A stretch of DNA of 64,000 nucleotides, taken from a virus. The stretch lies in the IMG/VR virus record IMGVR_UViG_3300046171_000216, positions 1 through 64,000 of that record. One strand, written 5' to 3'. Position numbers and translations under genes: made by a program. Below, in pieces: positions 1 through 7,366 of the stretch. Positions within the stretch are counted from its first letter, which is position 1, and each line of letters starts with the position of its first letter. A model generated the notes under the pieces. It searched no databases and was not told the origin of the DNA. It saw only the letters and a program-made list of their open reading frames with translations.

Positions 1-33
1 TATTTTTTGTAACATGATTCTATTTAATACAAA

Positions 34-243
34 TTATATATCATACTCGCTACTCTCTCCCATATATTCGAGAGAAATAATATCGTGTTGAACTTCCTTA
101 TCTTCTCTTAATAACCATTCTGCAAACTCCTCACGGATTGAAATTGCATCTTTTAATTGTTCTACATCACCATCAGTGCATAGTTCATTCATTCGGTCTA
201 TTGACCAATCATAAGTTGTTCTAAGAGTCTTTGTTAAATTCAC
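34..243 (-). CDS. Small conserved phage protein, unknown function
   Basis: About 69 residues, ending with an acidic stretch (EYMGESSEYDI). The frame stays open upstream to an ATG at 309, but that part is only a shadow of the GIY-YIG gene. A GTG at 243 gives a natural protein beginning VNLTKTLRTTYDW and overlaps the upstream stop (221) slightly, as is common in this genome. An ATG at 192 is the alternative start. No domain is recognised; the composition suggests a small helical cytoplasmic protein. Confidence 0.5.
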   Translation of the reverse strand: MNLTKTLRTTYDWSIDRMNELCTDGDVEQLKDAISIREEFAEWLLREDKEVQHDIISLEYMGESSEYDI

Positions 244-676
244 CGTAGTCTTTACGCATATAGCGTCCGAGTATGTTGCTATTATAGTACATTGGTGTCC
301 CGTCGTCAAGTGACTCCATCAACACATTGTGTAAAAACAATTGTTTTGTCTCTTCGTAGTTTACTTTTCCAAGGGTTGTGTGGAGGAAGAGGATTTCTCT
401 TCTGAAAGAGTCTTTTCCAATTTCTCTAATATCTCGTTTAAGATCGTCAGAGCTTCCATAATACTTTTTCCAGTCAGACTCTGATGTAACTCTTCGTTTT
501 CCTCCTTTGGGTTTTCTTTTTTGAGTAAAATATTTTCTTCCGATGTATTGCTTTCCGTTAGTAGTATTGGTGATGCGATAGACGAACCCATAGTAATCCC
601 CGATATCATCAGAGGTAAAAGGATTACCTTCATACATCCAAGGGTTTTCATAATCGACTTCCAAAGTAGTAATCAT
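221..676 (-). CDS. GIY-YIG domain nuclease-like protein
   Basis: 151 residues. The GIY-YIG signature lies at about residues 30-46: YGFVYRITN followed by KQYIGRKYF. A basic linker (KRKPKGGKRR) and SDWKKYYGSS follow. Such short proteins are common in T4-like phages, where related Seg proteins are homing endonucleases. This copy has no obvious DNA-binding C-terminal repeats, so it may be a minimal or stand-alone version. It is the last long minus-strand gene before the inverted pair at 731-1490. The family call is firm; homing activity is inferred. Confidence 0.75.
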   Translation of the reverse strand: MITTLEVDYENPWMYEGNPFTSDDIGDYYGFVYRITNTTNGKQYIGRKYFTQKRKPKGGKRRVTSESDWKKYYGSSDDLKRDIREIGKDSFRREILFLHTTLGKVNYEETKQLFLHNVLMESLDDGTPMYYNSNILGRYMRKDYGEFNKDS

Positions 677-703
677 ATATTAACACATTCATATCTATAT
701 ATC

Positions 704-711
704 CATAAATA
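704..711 (+). promoter_or_regulatory. Late-promoter-like motif (CATAAATA)
   Basis: CATAAATA on the plus strand, 19 nt before the ATG at 731. It fits the NATAAATA late promoter of T4-like phages read by gp55. It is one of only two such motifs facing rightwards, and both precede the two plus-strand genes. Confidence 0.5.
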
Positions 712-730
712 TCAATAAACGATTATATAA

Positions 731-1093
731 ATGACTGTTTACAGAAAAAACATAAGTATCAATGTTGGTGAGACATTTAGTGAAGATTTAACTTTATTAA
801 GTGCTGATGGTTCTGGTGTTGTTGATCTAACAGGTTTTACTGCACAATCAAAGTTAAGAAAAAGTCCTACAAACTACAGATTTGCAGATATCCAAGTTGG
901 TATTACAAGTGCTGCTCAAGGACAAGTTAATATTTCAATTGCAAGTTCGATAACTAAATTTCTTCAAGGTGGTAGACATGTATATGATGTAGTTCTAACT
1001 CGACCTGGTGGATTTAAACTTGTGGCAGTTGAAGGTAATGCTCTTGTAAGATCAGGAATCAATACCTTTGTACATTATTTTGGTTCACCATAA
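731..1093 (+). CDS. BppU-N-like beta-sandwich protein, probably tail-associated (paralogue 1)
   Basis: 120 residues on the plus strand, opposite to nearly all other genes. The pattern is that of phage baseplate or tail beta-sandwich domains: a VGETF start, DLTGF followed by a short strand (AQSKLRKS), a QGQVNISI strand, then GGRHVYDVVLTRP and a final VAVEGNALV strand. It closely parallels the next gene (DLTGF, GKVRISL, GKYFYELMLTDPNG, VIEGVVIV), so the two are a tandem duplication. A virion role is inferred from fold type and the late promoter motif. Confidence 0.6.
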   Translation: MTVYRKNISINVGETFSEDLTLLSADGSGVVDLTGFTAQSKLRKSPTNYRFADIQVGITSAAQGQVNISIASSITKFLQGGRHVYDVVLTRPGGFKLVAVEGNALVRSGINTFVHYFGSP

Positions 1094-1096
1094 ATA
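1089..1096 (+). promoter_or_regulatory. Late-promoter-like motif (CATAAATA)
   Basis: CATAAATA overlapping the stop of the first plus-strand gene, 13 nt before the ATG at 1110. It fits the NATAAATA late promoter pattern, so the second paralogue may have its own late transcript. Confidence 0.4.
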
Positions 1097-1109
1097 AAAG
1101 TAAAAATAT

Positions 1110-1490
1110 ATGGCAGTCTTTAGCACCAATTTAATAATCTATAAACATACTGACTTTGAGCAAACCTTTGTACTTGAAGATGGTCAATCTAATAGTGCCA
1201 AAGATTTAACAGGGTTTACTGGCACTTGCAAGATGCAGAGAACATTGAATCTTGGCAGTCTCACATCTTTTACTGTGACATTTACAAGTAGATTAAATGG
1301 TAAAGTTAGAATATCATTAACAAATACACAAACAGCAGAGATTGCAGATGGTAAATATTTTTATGAGTTAATGTTAACTGATCCAAATGGTGTTGTAGAA
1401 AGAGTAATTGAAGGAGTTGTAATCGTAAAACATCCTGTTACTTGGGATTCACCTACACCTCTTACTCCCTTTGACGCTCAAGTTCCTTAA
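1110..1490 (+). CDS. BppU-N-like beta-sandwich protein, probably tail-associated (paralogue 2)
   Basis: 126 residues, plus strand, tandem paralogue of 731-1093. Conserved positions include DLTGFTGTCK, NGKVRISLTNTQT, GKYFYELMLTD and VIEGVVIVKHP. This resembles the N-terminal BppU-type domain found in baseplate and receptor-binding modules. It adds a proline/threonine-rich tail (SPTPLTPFD). The last 4 nt overlap the convergent gene at 1487-1696. A structural role at the tail tip is inferred. Confidence 0.6.
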   Translation: MAVFSTNLIIYKHTDFEQTFVLEDGQSNSAKDLTGFTGTCKMQRTLNLGSLTSFTVTFTSRLNGKVRISLTNTQTAEIADGKYFYELMLTDPNGVVERVIEGVVIVKHPVTWDSPTPLTPFDAQVP

Positions 1491-1696
1491 TCTTCAGGAA
1501 AATCATAAGGTCCATTCAACTTTTTTTCCATATCTCTTTCGTCTAGGACTTCATTAATAAGTTGTTTGAGTTCTATCTTAAGTGCATCAGATAGAAGATT
1601 CATTTTATTCACCACCATTGGTGGTATGGCATCTCTTTGACGCTGTATATCATCAGGAGTAGAACTACTCCCAAAGGTCATCGCTTGCGTATCCAT
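1487..1696 (-). CDS. Small conserved phage protein, unknown function
   Basis: 69 residues with a central amphipathic helix (LLSDALKIELKQLINEVLDERDMEKKL) and an acidic end. It converges on the plus-strand pair with a 4 nt overlap. It lies just downstream of the 44-residue gene at 1699-1833, within the leftward late cluster. No family is recognised. Confidence 0.55.
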   Translation of the reverse strand: MDTQAMTFGSSSTPDDIQRQRDAIPPMVVNKMNLLSDALKIELKQLINEVLDERDMEKKLNGPYDFPED

Positions 1697-1698
1697 AA

Positions 1699-1833
1699 TT
1701 ATTTTTTATTATATATTAACTCAAAATCCTCAGACACACCAACACCAGGTTGATAGTTCTGAGGATTAAGTTTTGCAAGTTTGACTGACTTTAGACCACC
1801 GATGATGTCAGCACGATTGATAATAGATTTCAT
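1699..1833 (-). CDS. Very small protein (44 aa), unknown function
   Basis: Open frame from ATG (1833) to TAA (1699), beginning MKSIINRADIIGG and containing KLNPQNYQPGVGVSEDFEL. It fills the gap exactly: its stop is 2 nt before the next ATG, and its start is 2 nt after the preceding stop. This tight packing and its natural codon use support a real gene. The start MKSIINRADII is loosely like the MKTF leaders nearby but lacks the aromatic and acidic positions. Confidence 0.5.
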   Translation of the reverse strand: MKSIINRADIIGGLKSVKLAKLNPQNYQPGVGVSEDFELIYNKK

Positions 1834-1835
1834 AA

Positions 1836-2048
1836 TTATCTAAAGTAACCATCCTCTTTAGTGGTTCCACTTTTCTTTTCATACTCTGTGGCTTTTTTAT
1901 CTTGATATTTTTTCCTTGCGTCACCTACAGGATCAAATTTCTTTAATTTATCAATACCTTTTTTAGCAAGAACACCACCAAGAACAGCAGCACCAGTTTT
2001 TAATGCCATCTTTGCCAATCCTTCGTTAAATTGTTTAAACGTTTTCAT
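1836..2048 (-). CDS. Small basic protein with MKTFKQF capsid-targeting-like leader
   Basis: 70 residues. The N-terminus MKTFKQFNE matches the T4 capsid-targeting sequence type (IPIII begins MKTYQEF), which directs internal proteins into the prohead before gp21 cleavage. A small apolar segment (GAAVLGGVLAKKG) and a strongly charged tail follow. The start overlaps the preceding stop (TAATG). Packaging into the head is inferred from the leader shared with at least four other genes in this window. Confidence 0.6.
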   Translation of the reverse strand: MKTFKQFNEGLAKMALKTGAAVLGGVLAKKGIDKLKKFDPVGDARKKYQDKKATEYEKKSGTTKEDGYFR

Positions 2049-3145
2049 TATTCAGATAAAGCAACTGTAACTTCTTTTACAATTTCACCAATTGTTTGCT
2101 GTTCCATTTCCATCATAACATAATTTGCTTCTTCAAGTGTTGAGACTTGCTCTGTTGAATACAAATACTCAAGAACCATATCATAAGCATCCCACTCTGT
2201 ATGATCTCTTAGACCTTTTGCTTTCTGTGCTGTGATCGACTTTGGATACTTCTTGATGAAATCATCCTTAGCTCATTCCACCTTTTCTCATTGCCTTGAA
2301 GTCTTATTCTTTGCCTTTAACTTATCAACCTTTGCATCACCAAATCTTGCTCTATTTTTCTTTTCAATAGAATGCATTTTCTTTGGTTTTGCCTCTGTAG
2401 CTTTTGGTGGATCTGTTTTCTTCTTAAGATTATCGTTAAGAGTTGGATCTTTTAAGTCAACTCTTGCTTTCCTCTCACCTCTATTGTAAGCAGCCTGCTC
2501 TCTTCCCTTCTGTGTCATACCAGTGCCTTGACCAGACTTCATACCAGAATCTTTGATTCCTTGCTTAATTTTCTTATCTAATTCAGCTTTTGATTTTGCT
2601 TCTCTCTCTTTCTTACCTCTCTTTCTTAATGCATTAAGACCTCCAGCAATACCACCTACAGCAAGTGCACCTGCACCAAGCATTGGTGCTGCCTTAAGAA
2701 GTTTTGGTGCTACCTTTTTAACTACACCACCAACTTTTGACATTGCACTCTTTGCAACCGATCCTGCACCTTTTACTGTATCTTTAACACCTTGAGGAAT
2801 TGCTTTCTTAACTGCACTGAATCCCTTTTTAAGCATTCCACCAATTCCTTTAGATGCTTTTGCTCCTGCTTTAGCAGCTACTGGTGCCATTTTTTTAACA
2901 ACTTCTTGTATCTGTTCTTCGTTTAAGTTCTCTTCAGATAAACAGTCTGTTATTATCTCTTCTGTTAATGTTGCTAATTCTCCTTCCCATAACTCATCAA
3001 AATTCTCATCGATATATTTAATCTCTTCTGCAGTAAATTCTGCTTCGGCAATCGCTGTATTGATCGCTCTTTGCTCTTCAGAAATATTCACAGATTCATG
3101 ATAGAGTTGTGTTATTTCCTGATACTCTTTTAAGTCCTTAAACAT
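2048..3145 (-). CDS. Lysine/alanine-rich virion or internal head protein (frame disrupted)
   Basis: Read without correction, the protein ends at 2288 (285 aa). The same frame resumes after two stops and runs to 2048. Joining the frames with a missing base near 2300-2307 and an extra base near 2268-2273 gives a continuous 365-residue protein. The restored segment reads DFKAMRKGGMSKDDFIKKYP, then AKGLRDHTEWDAYDMV. The N-terminal half is acidic. The middle is Lys/Ala-rich with a glycine-rich apolar segment (LGAGALAVGGIAGG). The two shifts cancel, as expected for indel errors. A separate 80-residue gene starting at the ATGA overlap (2291) is a weaker alternative. Confidence 0.6.
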
Positions 3146-3170
3146 TTGTCAAGTCAGTTGCTACAGTTAT

Positions 3171-3178
3171 TATTTATA
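3171..3178 (-). promoter_or_regulatory. Late promoter motif TATAAATA
   Basis: Perfect TATAAATA on the minus strand, 26 nt upstream of the ATG at 3145, matching the T4-type late promoter. Confidence 0.6.
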
Positions 3179-3182
3179 CTGA

Positions 3183-4652
3183 TTACGTTTTCTTATAAGT
3201 TTTCTTGACAGGAGACTGAAATGCGGAGGTTCCATCCTTAAATTTTTTGTAAGCTACTTTATCAGCATTTTTCTTTCCAGTATCAAATCCTAATGGTTTA
3301 TTATATACATCATACTCCTTTGGTTTTGCTTTTGGTGCCAATGCTTTCTTTACAGATGGAGCAACTATTGCTGTAGCAGCTCCAAGTGCTAAAATTGATT
3401 TAGTCATAGGAGATGCTCCAACAATTCTCTTAAAGAATTGTTTTTTCAAAGTACCTGAACCTGGAATATTTTTAATTCCTGTAAAACTTCTTCTTGAAAA
3501 ATTACCACTTTTAGTTTTAAACTGATCCCATTTTGGATTACCTTCTATATCTCCAGGTCTTGTTCTAAAGTCTTTCGTCTTTTGACCTATAGTTCTCATA
3601 AGATTTTTCACTTTAGAGAATAAATTTTTAGATTTAGGTTTTGGTGGAGTAGTTAAAACTTCTGGAGGTTTTATAGGTTCAACCCTTTGTTTAATCAAAG
3701 GATATTTTTCTCCCATCTTTTTAGTGATTGGGACTCTCTTAAATCCTTTTGGCACATTTAATTGTTTAGATATTTCTTTACTTCTTACCAATGTAGTCTT
3801 CGTTTTTACTGGTAGTCTACCACCTGATTCAGGACTTATGTATGTTGGATTCTTTGCATCAATCTTTGCTTTAACTTTTGCTAAAGATGGTAACTTTGAT
3901 GATCTTGGTTTTGAAATCTTACCTGCATAATCACTCTTATTAATCGTATCTGCTATCTTTTTATATTCTTTACTCGCTGGATTTTTTACAAGTTCTTTTG
4001 CTTTTTTAATTGCTTTTGGATTGGTAGGATCTCCTTTCCCATACTTTTTCTTTGCAAAATCCTCTACACCTGATTGTGTTGCTCTACCTGTCTTGGTATC
4101 AATACGTGCTTTTCTCTTCGCTGCAAGTTCTCCTGACTTACTAAAATCTATCTGACCTGGCGTTAATATACCACTTTTAGCAGTTGTGGATGGTTTAGTT
4201 TTCTTTACAAGTTGTCCTAATGGTCTTTTTTGTGCACCATCAGATGCTAATTGTGTTTTAGTATATGCTGCTTTATATTCTTTTGGTTTTACATACTCAG
4301 GACGATTTGGATTCTTTTCATTATACTTCTTTGTAATTACTTTTGCATCAACTGATTTTTTTACTGGAGATTCAAAGTCCCTTACGTTAACTGTAACAGG
4401 TTTTCTACCCTTACTTTTAGTTCCAGATGTAGCATCAGGAAACCTTGTACTACTAGATAGTTTTTGATTTGTCTGTTTAGAAACAATATTCTTTGTTTTA
4501 TTTAAATTCTTTTTTTCTTTTTTGCTAAGATTATCATATTCATCAAACTTTTCAGCATCAGCTGCTGACAAGGGACTTGGATCTTGAGACATATCAGATG
4601 GTTTCTCTTGCAGATTATATCTTTTATTATTTAATTTCTCAAACAGACTCAT
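3183..4652 (-). CDS. Large lysine-rich basic protein, probable virion protein
   Basis: 489 residues beginning MSLFEKLNNKRYNLQEKP. It is very rich in Lys, Pro, Ser and Thr, mostly low-complexity and disordered, with a short apolar helix near the C-terminus (SILALGAATAIVAP). Long basic proteins of this kind occur in the virion gene blocks of marine T4-like phages. A TATAAATA late promoter motif lies 22 nt before the start, supporting late expression. It overlaps the upstream gene by 14 nt. Function unknown; DNA contact inside the head would suit the charge, but that is inference. Confidence 0.6.
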   Translation of the reverse strand: MSLFEKLNNKRYNLQEKPSDMSQDPSPLSAADAEKFDEYDNLSKKEKKNLNKTKNIVSKQTNQKLSSSTRFPDATSGTKSKGRKPVTVNVRDFESPVKKSVDAKVITKKYNEKNPNRPEYVKPKEYKAAYTKTQLASDGAQKRPLGQLVKKTKPSTTAKSGILTPGQIDFSKSGELAAKRKARIDTKTGRATQSGVEDFAKKKYGKGDPTNPKAIKKAKELVKNPASKEYKKIADTINKSDYAGKISKPRSSKLPSLAKVKAKIDAKNPTYISPESGGRLPVKTKTTLVRSKEISKQLNVPKGFKRVPITKKMGEKYPLIKQRVEPIKPPEVLTTPPKPKSKNLFSKVKNLMRTIGQKTKDFRTRPGDIEGNPKWDQFKTKSGNFSRRSFTGIKNIPGSGTLKKQFFKRIVGASPMTKSILALGAATAIVAPSVKKALAPKAKPKEYDVYNKPLGFDTGKKNADKVAYKKFKDGTSAFQSPVKKTYKKT

Positions 4653-5040
4653 CTTCTTCAGACACTTTTTTAGTATTTATATCATAAGATTCGTATCCAT
4701 CATAATCACCAAATAACCAAGCATCTGCCTTTGCTGCTTCACGATATGCTTCAATACTCATATCTTTGAGTCCTTTTACTTCTGATTCAGTTTCAACAAC
4801 TTTAACTCTTGGTTGAGTATAACCATCCCAACTCTTATGAATCTCTTTCACTTGTTCATCTACACTTGCCATTTCCATTTGTATCTTACCTTCTATCCAT
4901 ATCTTTTTCAACCAAGCAACAATACCTAATGCAAGATGTTGAATATATGGGTTTTTGAATTTCTTCTTAACCCATCTCTCTGCCTTTGCATACCAAGGAT
5001 CTGTGCCCTTGCCAAATTGTTTTTGAAATTCTATTTTCAT
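4639..5040 (-). CDS. Conserved phage protein, unknown function
   Basis: 133 residues. A tryptophan- and lysine-rich N-terminal part (TDPWYAKAERWVKKKF) is followed by a possible membrane-leaning helix (HLALGIVAWLKKIWI) and an acidic C-terminus. It carries the late promoter of the next gene inside its 3' end. No family is recognised. It may be a peripheral membrane or virion protein. Confidence 0.5.
   Translation of the reverse strand: MKIEFQKQFGKGTDPWYAKAERWVKKKFKNPYIQHLALGIVAWLKKIWIEGKIQMEMASVDEQVKEIHKSWDGYTQPRVKVVETESEVKGLKDMSIEAYREAAKADAWLFGDYDGYESYDINTKKVSEEDESV
4674..4681 (-). promoter_or_regulatory. Late promoter motif TATAAATA
   Basis: Perfect TATAAATA, minus strand, 22 nt upstream of the start of the 489-residue gene (4652) and inside the 3' end of the preceding gene. 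Confidence 0.6.
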
Positions 5041-5050
5041 TTGTAGTAAT

Positions 5051-5521
5051 TTATCCGAAATAATATGTTACTTCATCACTGGGAACATATCTATTTACCC
5101 TACAGGATATGCAGATACGAGGAACTGTACTTGACACTCCCATATGTTCACGACCCTCTGCGATTAAAATTGAGTCACCAACTTTTAAAACAACAGGTTT
5201 GGTGTTCTCAATAACATATGATATCTGCCCTTCTATGCATATTATTAAAGTATCACCTATATCTTCATGTGGACCAAAACCATCAGACGCTCCTAAAGAA
5301 CAGAATAATTGAAAATTTTCAGGTTCATATTTCAGATATTTGTTTAAAATGTTTTTAATTTCTTCAGAAAATTCTTCAATATGAATATAATTTGTACTTA
5401 ATGTACCACGTTCATACTTGTAAATTTCATATTCATCTGATTCATTATATGGATTTGGAAATGTAGAATTAGGTTCATTCCCATGAGTTTTTATAAGTTC
5501 AATTATTTCTTCCCAATACAT
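5051..5521 (-). CDS. Cupin/JmjC-like double-stranded beta-helix protein, putative Fe(II) dioxygenase
   Basis: 156 residues. The C-terminal half reads as a jelly roll. A candidate metal site is HED (in GFGPHEDIGD) with a distal His in AEGREHMGVSS, plus an Arg in CISCRVNRY. The strand pattern VLKVGDSILI is typical of cupins. The N-terminal half is acidic and helical. It sits directly beside a second 2OG-oxygenase-like gene (6 nt gap), downstream of nrdAB. Substrate unknown; whether it uses 2-oxoglutarate cannot be told from sequence. Confidence 0.55.
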   Translation of the reverse strand: MYWEEIIELIKTHGNEPNSTFPNPYNESDEYEIYKYERGTLSTNYIHIEEFSEEIKNILNKYLKYEPENFQLFCSLGASDGFGPHEDIGDTLIICIEGQISYVIENTKPVVLKVGDSILIAEGREHMGVSSTVPRICISCRVNRYVPSDEVTYYFG

Positions 5522-5526
5522 AATAT

Positions 5527-6189
5527 TTATTTACTAGAAGACCAATCAAAATTCCATCTTGGAATAGATACTTTACCTCTTCTCTTCATTCTACCACTGC
5601 TTAATCGAATGTTGAATGATACTGAAATACGATCTTCATTTGATTTATTTTCTTTTACATGATGATTTAAATGTGCTGGAAAAATAAGTATTTTCCCTTC
5701 AGTAGGATCGAATTTATAAGAGTGAAATAAATTATTTTCATTCTTGAAATTATCATTATATGAATTTATTTCATTATGTGATTGAAATCCTGTAGGAGAA
5801 TCAAATACAATTACACCACAATCTTGGGGACATTTAATCCACAATACTCCCGCTAAATCCACACCAGGATGATTATGTTTGATATTATAATCACCTGGTT
5901 TATTAATATTAACCCAAGCATCAACTTTAATATTGAAAGATTCATCAATTACAGGAAATCCTGCTAAACAATTTATGATGAAATAATGTAATACATCATC
6001 TTCATTATTTACACTAAAATCTGGTGATTGCCAACCACCATGATTTGAAATCGATACACCTTCTGGTTCTCTCTTTTTCAAATCATATGCATAATCAATT
6101 AGTTTATCTTGAATTTCACTAAATCCATTCACATCAAATTGATGTATTATGGAGGGAAAAAGATTTACTGTTTTATAATTTAAATCCAC
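5527..6189 (-). CDS. Putative 2OG-Fe(II) oxygenase
   Basis: 220 residues, resembling the marine phage 2OG-Fe(II) oxygenase family. Visible elements are KHNHPGVDLAGVLW (first metal-binding region), a central strand (GVIVFDSPTG), the distal metal His in FPAHLNHHV, and the 2OG-binding Arg in NEDRISVSFNI. It overlaps the 3' end of nrdB by 17 nt, so it is co-expressed with nucleotide metabolism genes. Substrate unknown. Confident in the fold, not the reaction. Confidence 0.75.
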   Translation of the reverse strand: MDLNYKTVNLFPSIIHQFDVNGFSEIQDKLIDYAYDLKKREPEGVSISNHGGWQSPDFSVNNEDDVLHYFIINCLAGFPVIDESFNIKVDAWVNINKPGDYNIKHNHPGVDLAGVLWIKCPQDCGVIVFDSPTGFQSHNEINSYNDNFKNENNLFHSYKFDPTEGKILIFPAHLNHHVKENKSNEDRISVSFNIRLSSGRMKRRGKVSIPRWNFDWSSSK

Positions 6190-7366
6190 TAAATGTATCT
6201 TTTTTCACATCCTGTTTAATACCACCGACAATATAGGACTCTACCTCTGTCTCCTGTGGTGCCACTTGTAATCCTTTTGAGGATATCCAATGCTCTGTCC
6301 AAGGCAATGGATTGTTTCTTGCTGCAATGTCATACACTGGTTTTAAACCAATTGCTCTCATTCTACGATTTGCTATCCATTCAACATATTGATGAAGTAG
6401 TTTGTCATTAAGACCAATCATACTTCCATTTGTAAATAGATACTCTGCCCATCGCTTCTCTTCGTTTACACAACGGTCAAACATACTATAAGTCCATTGC
6501 TCTTCCTCTTTGATGATTTCCTTCATCTGAGCATCATCACCCTTTCTCCAGTTGTTTATAATATTTTGAGTTATTGCCAAATGGAGGTTTTCATCTCTAG
6601 CAATAAGCGAAATGATTTTCGCAGATCCTTCCATGAGTTTAAGCTCACCAAAAGCAAAACTACAAGCGAAAGATACGTAAAAGCGGATACCTTCCAAAAT
6701 GTTGACATTAGTAACTGCACGATAAAGTTTCCTCTTTAATTCTTTTGTTTCCCACTCTGCTGTAGGACTTCCTTTCCAACCTTCTTTCCAGAAATTACCT
6801 GTATCATACTGGTGTGCCTCGTTTATAAAGGTGTCGTATGACTCTGTAACACTTGATGCACGGTCTAATATACGGTCATCAGATAAAATCTTATCAAAGA
6901 CATCAGATGGGTCTGCATATACATTCTTGATGACATATGTGTATGAACGAGAGTGAATCATTTCCATGAATGACCATACTTCCATACAAGCTTCTAATTC
7001 AGGTAAAGAACAGTATGGTAGAAATGCCATACCTGGTGCACGACCCTGTACAGAGTCAAGCATTATCTGATACTTAAGATTAGATGTATAGATGTGTTTC
7101 TGCTCTGGACGTAATGCCTGATAGTCACCACGGTCTTTCTGTAGTGATACTTCTTCTGGTCTCCAGAAATATCCTAATTGAGACTTTGTTAAATTCTCAA
7201 ATGCAGGATACTTAAAGTTATCATATCTTTGAACTCCTAAAGGTTTGCCAAAAAACATAGGTTGTTTTTTTGTGTCGCATTCCTCTGTGTTAAAGACAGT
7301 CATGCCTTTAAGATTTGTCATTGGTTTTTTTCCGATAGGTGAAACTTTAAATTGAACAGGATTCAC
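6173..7366 (-). CDS. nrdB: Ribonucleotide reductase class Ia, beta subunit NrdB
   Basis: 397 residues, usual length for the family. It supplies the diferric-tyrosyl radical for NrdA to reduce ribonucleoside diphosphates. Metal ligands are visible: D in LDSVQG, E and H in FMEMIHSRSY (the Y is the radical tyrosine), and E/H in ARDENLHL. The C-terminal tail (DTFSGFKL) is the NrdA-docking peptide. The start is GTG at 7366, 20 nt inside the end of nrdA, with a strong GGAGGAA six bases ahead, so translation is coupled to nrdA. An internal ATG at 7321 is unlikely. Confidence 0.97.
   Translation of the reverse strand: MNPVQFKVSPIGKKPMTNLKGMTVFNTEECDTKKQPMFFGKPLGVQRYDNFKYPAFENLTKSQLGYFWRPEEVSLQKDRGDYQALRPEQKHIYTSNLKYQIMLDSVQGRAPGMAFLPYCSLPELEACMEVWSFMEMIHSRSYTYVIKNVYADPSDVFDKILSDDRILDRASSVTESYDTFINEAHQYDTGNFWKEGWKGSPTAEWETKELKRKLYRAVTNVNILEGIRFYVSFACSFAFGELKLMEGSAKIISLIARDENLHLAITQNIINNWRKGDDAQMKEIIKEEEQWTYSMFDRCVNEEKRWAEYLFTNGSMIGLNDKLLHQYVEWIANRRMRAIGLKPVYDIAARNNPLPWTEHWISSKGLQVAPQETEVESYIVGGIKQDVKKDTFSGFKL

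Noticed and set aside
2048-2291. A separate 80-aa gene beginning at an ATGA overlap (2291), possibly with programmed +1 shift (AGC-T-AAG, SD-like AGGTGG upstream)
   Set aside because: The restored frame joins smoothly to the upstream 285-aa protein with compensating shifts, and many other genes show the same kind of indel, so an error is simpler than programmed shifting.
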